Below, in pieces: positions 36,301 through 43,742 of a DNA stretch of 64,000 nt. The translations under genes and the position numbers were made by a program. This stretch comes from Thiosymbion sp942492625. GTDB taxonomy: Bacteria > Pseudomonadota > Gammaproteobacteria > Chromatiales > Chromatiaceae. The stretch's first letter is position 1, and every line of letters starts with the position of its first letter. The notes beneath the pieces are model-generated. The model searched no databases, was not told where the DNA came from, and was given only the letters and a program-made list of their open reading frames with translations. The stretch lies in assembly GCA_942492625.1 (NCBI GenBank), contig CALOFM010000012.1, positions 113,573-177,572 on the forward strand, in the 5' to 3' direction.

Positions 36301-37860
36301 GGTGAATGTATCTTCCGGTGCGCCGTCGTTGTCGGTATCGATGAACAGGGTGATGTTGTCCTGCGCCGCGGTCAAGAAGATACCCGAAGCATCGTCGTTG
36401 GTACCCGCGCTGCTGTCGTATTCCGGCGCCCATCCCAGGTAATTCTCTTCTCCCAAAAAAGACGCTGGCACCAGACTGTAAGCCCAATCAGAGATCACGC
36501 CCTCGGAGTCGATGGTCGAAATCCCCCAGAATACGTCGCTACCCTTGAGATAAATGGAGGAGTCTGCGGGCAGATTGCCACCGGGGATGACCTCGCGCAG
36601 GGACATGACGCCGGAGGGGGAGCCGTCGCTCTGGTCCCGCGGCTGGATGACGAACGAGCCCGATGCCGTGCTCGTTTGGTATTCGATGGTTAGGGACGTG
36701 GCATGCGGATTGAAGAGAAAAATATCGACGGGTCTGCCGGTATTCGTGGTCGGATTGTCCACCGGGGCATAATATTCGTCGTCCCAGAAGCCACGCGGGA
36801 AGGCGCTGAGCCCACGGACCTCATATCCCGTCTGGTAGTCGCCGATGATGTACTGCATCTGTATGGTCTCGCTGGCGAGCACGATCGTACCCGTGCGCAG
36901 CAGACCGTGATTGCTCATGCAAGAGCCCCCCCCGTTGCCGTCGCTGTTGCGCGAGAGCAGGAAGTTCTCGCCAGCGCCTAGCTTGATGGTGGTGTTGTCG
37001 CCATCGCCGTCGTTGTCGTCGGTGCAACTCCCGTTCCCGTCTTCGTCGATCGGATCGAAGGTGCCGTCGCCATCGAAATCGATTTGTACCACCGTGTTGT
37101 CGCCGGTCGCTTGAATCAGCGCATAGACGGTCTCGAAATCGGTGTAATCACCGGTCGCAGCACTGCTGTCGTTTCCGTTCGTTCGAGTTGCGCTCAAGTC
37201 CTCGCCGAATGGCATGATGTACTGGATCAACTGCGGCCGTACCGGAAAGACTTCCCAGGCAAGAGATTGCAGCGGCGAGGTGTCCTGGTCCCAACTGGAA
37301 CGGGTGACCGTAATGGCCCCGCCCGCGCTGTAGAGGATGTCGCGCCCGTCGTATCGGCAGCCATTGCCACCAACCGCCGGGCTGCCCGGTGCGAGGAGGA
37401 TGGTGGAACCGGCACCCGTAGTGGCGCTGGTGTCGGCGCACGAAATGATGGTCGTGGGGCGAGGTAGGGGAATGTCCGCGCTCTCGAAGCGGGCTCCGTC
37501 ACCTGTCTTAGTGAGGACAAAGGTCGCGTCCGCCGTATCGGGATCGTCCGGATCGAAGTCGTAACCGTCTTCCCAGTGATCGTAGTATATGACGGTGTCG
37601 TCAGCCCAGGCCGTCACCGCGATCACCGAGTGCATGGGACCATTCTGGGTATTACTGCCCAGATACTCCAGCGCGCTGACGAGCACATCCTCGTCGCCGG
37701 GGATGACAAACTTCCCGTATCCCGCGGGCGCTCCGGCACGGCCTTGCGGCGATAAAACGATTAGGGCGAGGAATGCCAAGGATAGGAATACCATCCAGGC
37801 AACGCTATGCAGTCCACCCGTGGAGCGGTTTGATCGGGACGGAATGATGGATATGTTCAT
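30364..37860 (-). CDS. Giant exported SdrD-B repeat protein with C25 cysteine protease domain
   Basis: 2,498 residues. A signal peptide lies at about 20-43 (MVFLSLAFLALIVLSPQGRA). The N-terminal 600 residues contain Asp-rich segments (DFDGDGTFDPIDEDGNG) likely to bind calcium. A DUF11-type domain starts MTITKSSNVTDVASPGDTIE. Five SdrD-B/Cna-B-like repeats follow, each with a start like VGDRIWLDSNGDG and a core GLAGVTV. Then come an FN3-like domain (VIVEWRVSSEHGTLGYYLER) and a Lys-rich linker (AKRAAKAKKPKKAFKSGK). The C-terminal 360 residues are a peptidase C25 (gingipain-like) domain with catalytic His2366 in NFIGHGS and Cys2400 in ALTCAVG. No sortase, PEP-CTERM or type IX sorting tail is evident. 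It is the first gene of the peptide-maturation operon. Confidence 0.9.
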   Translation of the reverse strand: MNISIIPSRSNRSTGGLHSVAWMVFLSLAFLALIVLSPQGRAGAPAGYGKFVIPGDEDVLVSALEYLGSNTQNGPMHSVIAVTAWADDTVIYYDHWEDGYDFDPDDPDTADATFVLTKTGDGARFESADIPLPRPTTIISCADTSATTGAGSTILLAPGSPAVGGNGCRYDGRDILYSAGGAITVTRSSWDQDTSPLQSLAWEVFPVRPQLIQYIMPFGEDLSATRTNGNDSSAATGDYTDFETVYALIQATGDNTVVQIDFDGDGTFDPIDEDGNGSCTDDNDGDGDNTTIKLGAGENFLLSRNSDGNGGGSCMSNHGLLRTGTIVLASETIQMQYIIGDYQTGYEVRGLSAFPRGFWDDEYYAPVDNPTTNTGRPVDIFLFNPHATSLTIEYQTSTASGSFVIQPRDQSDGSPSGVMSLREVIPGGNLPADSSIYLKGSDVFWGISTIDSEGVISDWAYSLVPASFLGEENYLGWAPEYDSSAGTNDDASGIFLTAAQDNITLFIDTDNDGAPEDTFTLDRLETLYYTDPDDIDLSQAHIYATGPYTLAYGQNADFGISGNSAGYDVGYTVLPAADDWYDLALTVAKATDPVTVGTGTGEITRYTIVVGTHEYDMDDIAVVDTLATGWGYCTGTDTPASGCLPPVVTFPDGSTSGDAPSVNGQDLTWGSAEFTGGQLDMGQNQQLTVEYYAYTTAAHAAGSLTTSPVVAIGERTVGDPGVTQTFTATDRVFNLYTTSEMTITKSSNVTDVASPGDTIEYTVVVENPGSTALTDVSIYDPIPTGVAYVAGSGELTGTCAATDNNVADDFNPNDSYSGNDGSVNWANDWSETNDGGGNGGATGGDIEAEQGRLEFQDSTDGGESVQRSAAVTGATSITISYDFADNGLDGNDDLIVQYSSDGGSNWTDLQTLDGNSSNTTYSHTISWDPTDSAIILRFYAENGFENNEEAYFDNVDITYSVPTTGTFASNDPPNFATGCSIAAGGTLTLTFDATVNDPLATGIAQITNTASSTSAEVPIPVKASVTDPVNNPSSQSATVGDRIWLDSNGDGLLGVGESGLAGVEVTLKDQYGTPLQVTTSDSQGRYSFTGVASGSGYYVDVTGGLPAGLTQTTDGRTDDRTNAFDLASGQTYLSADLGYRAATGTTVIGDLVWSDGDGDGARDPGEPGLAGVTVRLYTDTNGNGLIDTGETYVETTTGADGGYLFNVAATGTQDYIAYIDSAQSALSAYSATTGISTPFGNVASGKAYLTADFGFVQTAGGTTYSIQDRIWLDNGAGGGTADDGSQNGSESGIGGVTVALLDASGNVIATTTSDSSGNFSFSGVPAGKRYSWRITDQNAVLSDFYGTTSYAQAEVFQMPATLSGNLDYTSTPHFGYNVTRSVGDTVFNDSGAGGGTAGNGTQDGSEPGISGVTVLLYRDVDNDGNFEPGGDDGAAVASLVTDANGKYLFSGLNDGRYWVSIDNTQTALGGYDDLTTDDDEAGSGGHQREVNLSGGVSVLDIDYGYRATTGYSLSGVLWDDAGTGGGTANNGVQDGTESGLGNVTLELVQNGVAIGTATTASDGSYSFDGLPAGTAPDDYTVRITDTNGVLSGYSTSFEKTEGAGAGTYNDQETVTVSLSADVTDLNFGFYKPIPTLALVRKLKAYAYGKDVIVEWRVSSEHGTLGYYLERLDESTGEYVALHDDLLPGFIQAPQGGTYWLLDPDAQAKERHSYRLIEVEVDNDHIEHGPFEIKVKNENTGRRIVDAWDSERIQDLWDDGFARERKEPSAARIAKWQAKQAKRAAKAKKPKKAFKSGKSQLRISVVEDGLHRLGVSEIAAAFGVKDKLIARYLRKGKLALSNGGEEVAYFVADDDSALYYYGEGIDTRYTDTNVYWLGVGNALFMTARDSANAAPAHAGASFPTVARWEENHIPVTYLIGDPDGEYWYWGGANAGQAPFKIESLDAPGSLASGQAMVALELRGGGESAPGLDDHHVEIWLNDVKVGEGHFDGTNRHRIEAWFEQGISGAPVILATDNRVEVRAIKDNGVPSSFFWVDSVELGYRRDFVADGDRLRLTPDGTEPVSVQGFASDDIVLLDIGDPRRPALLSGILEEDADAYSLSFSPATANGAYLATSLSAAHSPAGLESDELSTLNTRNNRADYLIIIPYALQSGAQTLADLRQAEGLKARVVDLQDIYNAFTHGVADAHAIRAFLDYAYREWKRAPRYIALAGKGTIDPRNFWGYGTNVLPVVMADSPFGLVTSDNRYADVVGDDGVPDMAIGRIPVLTDEELQAYADKLAAYQGQGLGTGAESWQNRAIMVADVYPDPAGNFPDSTESVIALLPTEMTVDRHYAPSGVDDADIAAFRDQLKEAIGAGSGLVNFIGHGSIVQFGKQAFFTTDDVADLTNGARLPVVAALTCAVGWDSYPGVDSLAGKLALHAGGGASAVLAPSGLSYNDPALELNRTFVEAAYMDSGMRIGEAVQSALYELSAIGGPRYMIDMYGITGDPAVAIPPVSH

Positions 37861-39138
37861 GTCAAACGGATGCGATCTCTAAATAAAGCTAATGACAATT
37901 GCCTGATTTATTAGGACCATAGAATAATGGGGTCAGGTCTTGAAACCCAACAAACGCACGAACTCGACGCCGCGGAGCCGGCCACAACACCCTACTGCAC
38001 GACCAAGCCCTCGCCTGCAAGCAGGTCCGACGCGTTTAGATAAAACGGAAAGGGGCCAGGCTCAAATGGCAATCCAGACATGCCGCTGCCCGTCGCCAAA
38101 GCCGTCTTCAGCCCGGTAGCTGTGAAAGGCAATCTAGCCTGCGATCAGGACGATGCGAAGCTCCGCACCGCGTCATCGACAACGGCATTCTCTGTAATTT
38201 GCTCGCCTGCCAGCGCCTCGTTAATTCTCCCGAGTGAAAAAAAAGCCACTGGGGAGGCAATATTAGTACCCCCATCCTTTGGCATGAGAAGCCTATCCTG
38301 TGCCCATTCCCTTGCTGAGATTGAAGACTAGGCATTCTCCGCGCCTTGTTCCTTGATGTTCGTCACACGTAGCCTGCAATCCATCGACTGCAGCGCCGAG
38401 TCGTGATGTGGTTCTCTTTGCCCGCTCGTATCTCTGAGAGCGACACCCTTTTTGAACCTCCGAAATCGCCTATGTGGCGGCTCGCACCCTTCCAATTTCG
38501 ACGCATTTCCTGTCCACGTTGATCGTATTCTCCAGAAGGGGACATAGTGATCTGAAATAGCACAAAGGGCGTGATCGAATACGACCAGGCCCTTGTCTCG
38601 CTTCCGCTGACTGATTCCTGGTTCTTATCTTTTCCGAACATGTCCAAGTGGTCCGACATCTTCTTCATCATAATTCACGAGGTTGAAACCGCCCCCATTG
38701 CCTACGATCGCCTTCGGCACCAGGCCCGCCCGAGGGGCCGTAGGCGCCGGAATCATAGCCAGCTTGCGGCAACCGCCTCTCCGGGGACCGGACACGAATG
38801 GGGAAGAAACTTTCGTAAGATGGCTTGTTGCCGACCGTTCATTGATAAATCCTCTCGCACGCAACATCGGCAGATCGTTATTCCGCGCATTTTCCATCTG
38901 CGGATACACCGCAGGCGATTCGCCTTGCCCTTCTTGCATCAGCGCAAAATCCGGGAAAAGTCCGAATTTTGACGTCACCGCGCGCCAGTGGCGTAGGTGC
39001 CCTCGAAACCCGACATTTAAAGCGGTTACCGAACAATCGATTACACATGATGACACATCGAAAACACCATGCGAAAGAAACGCCCTCACAAAACCTGAAG
39101 TTGTTCACGAGCGAGGACAGTGCTCATGGCGAGGCCAA
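37861..39138. other. Long stretch without recognisable genes
   Basis: About 1.3 kb upstream of the giant gene. It should include the operon promoter near 37861-37920. A GGGGTCAGGTCTTGAAA motif at 37929-37945 resembles sequences commonly seen beside REP/RAYT-type elements. Open frames of 100-150 codons occur on both strands (for example 38625-39089 minus) but show no family, poor coding character and no ribosome-binding site. AT content is higher than in neighbouring genes. I interpret it as decayed or transferred DNA. Confidence 0.4.
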
Positions 39139-39441
39139 CGTCGACGTTGGAAACCGGTTGTAGACCGCAAATGCCGATGGAGTGCCCGGCATCGCCGTAC
39201 TAACACACGAGTAAGTCACGGAGCCAGTCCCAATGCCCACTCATCGCCAAAAACCTCCCATCGAGCTGACTGCCCTCGCCCTCCTGCTCTTGCTCATCAT
39301 GCTCCCTGTAACGGCCTTGCCCGCGCCTCAGACTCGCGGTGAGTTGATCGACGTCGGCGGCCATTTGCTGTACATACATTGCCAGGGCGAGAGCCTGGGC
39401 CTGCCAGTGGTGGTGCTCGACGCAGGGCTCGGCGGCGCCTC
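39139..39441 (+). repeat. Left copy of a 0.3 kb direct duplication
   Basis: This stretch repeats 41255-41550 in the same orientation, from CGTCGACGTTGGAAACCGG through the ATG and first about 70 codons of an alpha/beta hydrolase to GGCGGCGCCTC. Differences include a six-to-seven-base indel near 39392. The right copy continues into an intact gene; the left breaks off. About 1.8 kb lies between the copies (Uma2 gene and radical SAM fragment). Confidence 0.8.
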
Positions 39442-39451
39442 ACCGAATTGA
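39233..39451 (+). pseudogene. Truncated alpha/beta hydrolase (N-terminal copy)
   Basis: 72 codons, MPTHRQKPPIELTALALLLL, then TRGELIDVGGHLLYIHCQGE and VVVLDAGLGGASPN. It is nearly identical to the first 70 residues of the intact gene at 41348-42277, then diverges and stops within a few codons. The Ser, Asp and His catalytic residues are absent. It is a duplication remnant and should be inactive. Confidence 0.8.
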
Positions 39452-39664
39452 GCGCCACCCAGCATTCTTCGCTCCAAGGCGCCTGCAGTGGTGTCCTCTG
39501 TGACGAATCCAAGGACATCGCAAAATCGATTGATGTCGTTTGCCGAATCTTCCGACTGGAGCGCCATCCCTGGTACGGTGGGGACGTTTTTTTCGCCCAC
39601 GCGGAATTCTGCCGAATCTGGTAGTCTCGGTCTAGGGGTCAACGCAACCACGCGGCTCGATAGG

Positions 39665-40243
39665 ATGGAAGCGATCAATTCTACAAACCCGATCCACCGC
39701 ATCAGCGTGGATCAGTTCCACCGCATGATCGAGGCTGGCCTGTTTGCCGACGGTGACCGGGTCGAGCTCATCGACGGGGAGATGCGAGATATGCCACCCA
39801 TTGGTCCGCCCCACGGGGGCTGTACCGACGACCTCACAATGATCTTGGCGCCGCAACTGGCCGGCAAGGCAATTGTTCGGGTACAAGGCCCTCTCGCCCT
39901 GGACGACGGCACCGAGGTCTACCCGGACCTGCTGGTGCTGAAACAGCGGGACGACGGGTATCGGCATTCAAACCCGTCCGGCGAGGATGTGTTGCTGGTG
40001 ATCGAGGTTGCGGACTCCAGCCTGCCCCTCGACCTGGGGGTAAAGCTCGCGAAATACGCCCGCGCCGGAATCTGCCGTTACTGGGTGGTCAACATCAAAG
40101 ACCACACCCTCCACGATCACCGCGACCCGGACCAGTTCGGGCGCCGATACCGGCAATTGCATTCGCTCACTGAAGGCTCACTGTCGGTGACCATCGAAGG
40201 CGTCGAAATCCAGGTCGACATCGGCGACCTGCTGCACGCGTAG
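39665..40243 (+). CDS. Uma2-family putative endonuclease (DUF820), copy 1
   Basis: 192 residues from the ATG at 39665 (the frame is open from 39488). Uma2 pattern: ISVDQFHRMIEAGLFADGDR, VELIDGEM, YPDLLVLKQRDDGY, LLVIEVADSSLPLDLGVKLA, KYARAGICRYWVVNIKDHTL. This is the PD-(D/E)xK-like fold with D...EV acidic residues in place (EVYPDLLV, IEVAD). The family is widespread and often multiplied in cyanobacteria and other bacteria; the function is unproven. It sits between the two hydrolase copies, so it probably came with the duplication or an insertion event. Confidence 0.88.
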   Translation: MEAINSTNPIHRISVDQFHRMIEAGLFADGDRVELIDGEMRDMPPIGPPHGGCTDDLTMILAPQLAGKAIVRVQGPLALDDGTEVYPDLLVLKQRDDGYRHSNPSGEDVLLVIEVADSSLPLDLGVKLAKYARAGICRYWVVNIKDHTLHDHRDPDQFGRRYRQLHSLTEGSLSVTIEGVEIQVDIGDLLHA

Positions 40244-40382
40244 GACGGGCAGGGTTTTGGTGCCCACGCGGCTCGACTGCGCCCCAAGACGTGCAGGCAC
40301 AAACGACATGCCCGCCTACGAACTGCAGGGCACATACCCCCACGGCGAGTCGCCTTGAGCGCTATTTCGGGAACACAATCTG

Positions 40383-40931
40383 ACCTACCGTGCGGCCATT
40401 CTCCGCCGCATTCGCGAGTAACGCGTTCTCTCCGACGTCTCCCTCGAGCCGACGTACGGCTGCAATCTCGATTGCTTCTTCTGCTATAACGACCGAGACA
40501 AACCCGGCAAGCCCCTGTCGCTTCCGCAATACGAGCACCTGCTGGAAGACCTTGCCCGCATGCAGACCCTGCACCTGATGCTTACCGGCGGCGAGCCCAT
40601 GGTGCACCCCCATTTCTTTGAAATCGGTCGCAAGGCGAAAGACCTTGGTTTCGTCGTGCGCGTGCGTACCAACGGGCACAGCCTGAACCGGCGCATGGCG
40701 GACCGCGTGAAGGCCGAGCTCGACCCCTACGTCGTGGAGGTCAGCCTGCACGGCGCCACCGCCGAGGTCCATGGCCGGCAGACGCGGGTCCCCGGCAGCG
40801 TCGAGCGCCTTATTCACAACCTCCGGTCCGCCGGCGCCGTAGGGCTGTTCGGAGGGGTCTTTACCCAGCGAGTCGTCGGCGACAGCACTGCCGGGGTACT
40901 TGATGCGCTTCCAGGGGCCAACATCAAATGA
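40383..40931 (+). pseudogene. Truncated radical SAM gene, paralogue of the RiPP-locus enzyme
   Basis: The translation reads YRAAILRRIRE, a TAA at 40419-40421, then LEPTYGCNLDCFFCYNDRD, MLTGGEPMVHPHFFEIGRKA, KDLGFVVRVRTNGHSLNRRM and EVSLHGATAEVHGRQTRVPG. It parallels the enzyme at 27419-28459 almost residue for residue up to about 40833, then turns into unrelated sequence and stops at 40931. The SPASM half is gone, and the N-terminus is broken by the stop. The CxxxCxxC motif is intact. It is debris of a second, related maturation locus. Confidence 0.85.
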
Positions 40932-41155
40932 GCGATCCGGGCGCCCCACAGCGACCGGGCGTAAGGATCGAAGTCGACTTAGACCGAAGCTGCATCGAGG
41001 TTGTGGGCGGCCTCCTGCGTGGGTGTCCCCGAGAGCAGCATGGCGCCGAGGCAAGCCGCGACGAAGCGGTGGAAAAAATCGAGCAGAGCCGATCCGCCGA
41101 GGCTATAGGGGGTTTGAACATTGTTCAACGAGGAGGGGAATTGAAGGACCTTTAG
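40928..41155 (+). CDS. Small open reading frame, unknown
   Basis: 75 residues from an ATG overlapping the stop of the radical SAM remnant as ATGA: MSDPGAPQRPGVRIEVDLDR, SCIEVVGGLLRGCPREQHGA, ending GGELKDL. It is charged and soluble, with no recognised family. It may be part of the broken module or chance coding. Confidence 0.25.
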   Translation: MSDPGAPQRPGVRIEVDLDRSCIEVVGGLLRGCPREQHGAEASRDEAVEKIEQSRSAEAIGGLNIVQRGGELKDL

Positions 41156-41254
41156 GGCACCTTGGAAAATTCACCGCTGAGGGGAGTAGCGGTAAAATCA
41201 TACGAGTCCGACACCAAGATAACAGGCGAGCGAGATCATTGGCCAGCGCAGCAT

Positions 41255-41550
41255 CGTCGACGTTGGAAACCGGATGCAGACACAAGTGCCGATGGTGTAT
41301 CCGGCATCGCCGTACTAACATACGAGTACGTCACGGAGCCAGTCCCAATGCCCACTCATCGCCACAAACCTGCCATCGAGCTGACCGCCCTCGCCCTCCT
41401 GCGCTTGTTCATGATGCTCCCTATAACGGCCTGGCCTACGCCTCAGACGCGCGGTGAGCTGATCGACGTCGGCGGCCATTTGTTGTACATCCAATGCCAG
41501 GGCGAGGGCCTGCCGGTGGTGTTGCTCGACGCAGGTCTCGGCGGTGCCTC
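41255..41550 (+). repeat. Right copy of the 0.3 kb direct duplication
   Basis: Matches 39139-39441 in the same orientation, including the leader with GCCGATGG and CATCGCCGTACTAACA and the start of the hydrolase gene. Here the gene continues intact, so this is the parental copy or the better-preserved one. Confidence 0.8.
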
Positions 41551-42277
41551 CGGCGACTGGCGCAAGGTTCAGCCGGAACTCGCAAAGACCAACCGCACCT
41601 GCATCTACGACCGTGCCGGCTACGGCCGCAGCGACAGCGGCCCCCTGCCCCGCACCAGCGGGCGCATTGCCGCGGAGCTGCGCACCCTGCTGATGCTGGC
41701 GGACCTGCCGCCACCGTACCTCCTGGTGGGACACTCCTTCGGCGGTTTCAACGTACGCCTGTTCGCCGGTCTCTTCCCCGAAGACACTGCAGGTGTCGTG
41801 CTGGTCGACTCCCCCCACGAGGCCCAAGCCGAAGCGCTGTTCGAGCAGGGAATCCTGCGCTTCCTCGACCCCAAGGGATGGCTGCGCTCCTTTTGGTCTC
41901 CCGATCTGATCTATTCCTTGCCTGAGGAGTCCGCGGCCATTGCCGAGATGCTGGGCATGCAGGCGAAGACCTGGTTCACGATCATCAACGAGGCGGCGGC
42001 GTTCGACGCCAGCGGGCAGGAGCTTCAGTCCACGCCCATACACGCGGATATCCCCCTGGGCGTGCTGATGCACGGCCGAAGGATCTTTCCCGAAGGTACG
42101 ATCGGCGACGGGCTTGAGCAGGACTGGCTGCGGGCGAATCAGGAGCTGGTGCAAGCGCAGCGGCAGGGCCATTTTGCGATTGCTCCCGAGAGTGGGCACC
42201 TCATACACGCGGACCAGCCTGAGCTGATCGTGGAGATGATCAAAAAGGTGCTCTCGCTGGTCTCGGCAGCGGACTGA
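41348..42277 (+). CDS. Alpha/beta hydrolase, membrane-anchored or exported
   Basis: 309 residues from the ATG at 41348-41350 with GGAG nine bases upstream. A hydrophobic N-terminal segment (LTALALLRLFMMLPITAWPT) acts as signal or anchor. Catalytic motifs: nucleophile elbow VGHSFGGFNVRL (Ser), oxyanion-side VVLLDAGLGGASGDW, and a late His in APESGHLIHADQPELIVEMI; CIYDRAGYGRSDSGP is typical of the family. The substrate is unknown; esterase or lactonase-like activity is possible. A truncated copy lies 2.1 kb upstream. Confidence 0.88.
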   Translation: MPTHRHKPAIELTALALLRLFMMLPITAWPTPQTRGELIDVGGHLLYIQCQGEGLPVVLLDAGLGGASGDWRKVQPELAKTNRTCIYDRAGYGRSDSGPLPRTSGRIAAELRTLLMLADLPPPYLLVGHSFGGFNVRLFAGLFPEDTAGVVLVDSPHEAQAEALFEQGILRFLDPKGWLRSFWSPDLIYSLPEESAAIAEMLGMQAKTWFTIINEAAAFDASGQELQSTPIHADIPLGVLMHGRRIFPEGTIGDGLEQDWLRANQELVQAQRQGHFAIAPESGHLIHADQPELIVEMIKKVLSLVSAAD

Positions 42278-42336
42278 TCCGCGCCCCGCCCGGACGCTTA
42301 CCGAGGCATTGGGTACGCGGAACCTGCGATGGGTCG

Positions 42337-43152
42337 TCAGGTAGCGAGCGCGTAGACGTACGCAGTCTTGGTCCTGGAGTCGGGATCGAGCCAGTCCTCT
42401 CCCAGCCCCGATTGGATTGCCAGGAAGGCGTCGTATGCGCGCCGCGCCATCCTCCCCGTATAGGCCTCGTGCGCGTCCTCGTACTTGAAGCTGAATTCCG
42501 CCACCACCGGTACTTCGCCCTCTTTGCCGGAATACCAAAGCGTCAGCGAGCACTCTGCGTTTACTTCCGGGTCCTTGCGGATCCGGAAGCCGATCCCCTC
42601 GATCACGCGCTCCCGAGCGGTGAAGCCACCAACCGGAGACAGCTCTTCGGTCGCAGGAAAGCCGTCAACGGAATCGGGTAACCCCGGGAAGAGCTTCCGC
42701 ACGTCGGCGAGGGTCTTCAGCTTCACTTCCTCAAAAAGGACAACGTCGCTGGAGAAGCTGTAGAGCTTGAGAAACTCCGGCTTGATGTCTTCCTCAAACT
42801 TCGTGTCTTCCTCGAAGCAGTCGGCGGGGGACATGTCCCGGTCCTGACTGATGTAGCGGTCCGGGTGACGGAACTTCAACGTCAACTTACGCTCGTCCTT
42901 TTTGGCGTCCGTACGTTCGCGCAAGACGTAATCATTGGATCTGAGCCATCGTTTCCCGGTGTCCAGGAACTGAACCTCCCGCCGCTTGTGCTCCTGATCC
43001 GAGCCATCGCTGACGGATATTGCGTAGGGCGACAGGAGCGCCGCCAAGTCGCTCCAAAGGGCGGTTGCGGTCTCAATCAGCCTGTCTTCGTCCCCTTTGA
43101 ACCTCGGGGCACGCAGCATCAGCTTGTACTCTCGGGACTCGACCCTTCGCAT
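42337..43152 (-). CDS. Hypothetical protein, possibly CYTH-like
   Basis: 271 residues from the ATG at 43150-43152, preferred because GGAGAG lies just upstream; the frame opens at 43215. It is rich in charged residues. The start (RRVESREYKLMLRAPRFKGD) and KRWLRSNDYVLRERTDAKKD, ERKLTLKFRHPDRYISQDRD recall the alternating-strand pattern of CYTH-type triphosphate tunnel proteins (EREYKL...LR.R...LTLK), without the full EXEXK signature. A C-terminal segment AYDAFLAIQSGLGEDWLDPD ends the protein. There is no signal peptide. The function is unassigned and the CYTH idea is tentative. Confidence 0.7.
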   Translation of the reverse strand: MRRVESREYKLMLRAPRFKGDEDRLIETATALWSDLAALLSPYAISVSDGSDQEHKRREVQFLDTGKRWLRSNDYVLRERTDAKKDERKLTLKFRHPDRYISQDRDMSPADCFEEDTKFEEDIKPEFLKLYSFSSDVVLFEEVKLKTLADVRKLFPGLPDSVDGFPATEELSPVGGFTARERVIEGIGFRIRKDPEVNAECSLTLWYSGKEGEVPVVAEFSFKYEDAHEAYTGRMARRAYDAFLAIQSGLGEDWLDPDSRTKTAYVYALAT

Positions 43153-43330
43153 GAGACTCTCCGCGGAAACGGCCGCTCGAAATCGTATGTGACGCCGCGA
43201 TCCAGTGACGGTCATCTTCCCATGACAACCGCACCGTATATAGCGACCCTGACATGGACGTCGATTCAGCTAGCCGCCGGCTCACGAGTTTACGCCGGAG
43301 TGACAGGCACAAAAGATCCCGCCGGTAGCC

Positions 43331-43552
43331 TTACTTGCTGACCTTCTTGGCGACGCCCTTTACCGCTCTGGTGGCGTCTTCCATAACATCGGACACCGCA
43401 CTCGTAACCTGGCTCGCTCCGTCTTCCACGGAATCGGTAAGGTCTTGCGCTGCACCCTTGAGCGGGTTGCGCGAGCTCCTGGTCATTGCAAAGTAGGTGA
43501 TCGCCGCACCAACGGCGGCGCCGATCAACAGTGGAACTAAAGGAAGATGCAT
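43331..43552 (-). CDS. Small membrane protein, YtxH-like
   Basis: 73 residues: MHLPLVPLLIGAAVGAAITY, then FAMTRSSRNPLKGAAQDLTD and SVEDGASQVTSAVSDVMEDA, ending KGVAKKVSK. One N-terminal membrane helix (Gly/Ala-rich) is followed by an amphipathic helix with repeated Val/Ala/Asp, like YtxH-type or stress-related single-pass proteins. The gene stands alone, 178 bases from the next gene. A role in envelope stress is inference. Confidence 0.65.
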   Translation of the reverse strand: MHLPLVPLLIGAAVGAAITYFAMTRSSRNPLKGAAQDLTDSVEDGASQVTSAVSDVMEDATRAVKGVAKKVSK

Positions 43553-43742
43553 CTGAATCTCCTGTATGGCCCGGACTAAGCTCGATCGGGCCTGCGCGGC
43601 ATCGAGACAACCGCGGGCGCCTATCGGATCCTTAGGCGATTTCTGTCAAATCTCCGGCAATCGCCTTAGCAACCCGTTAAGAGCCACCCGCACCAACCAT
43701 CTGTTCAAGGGGCGTCGTCGCTATGATTGATCTGCCTCAAGA

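Noticed and set aside
38625..39089. 154-codon minus-strand frame with a GGGFN motif as another precursor or enzyme remnant
   Set aside because: No conserved neighbour, start signal or family resemblance beyond short chance motifs.
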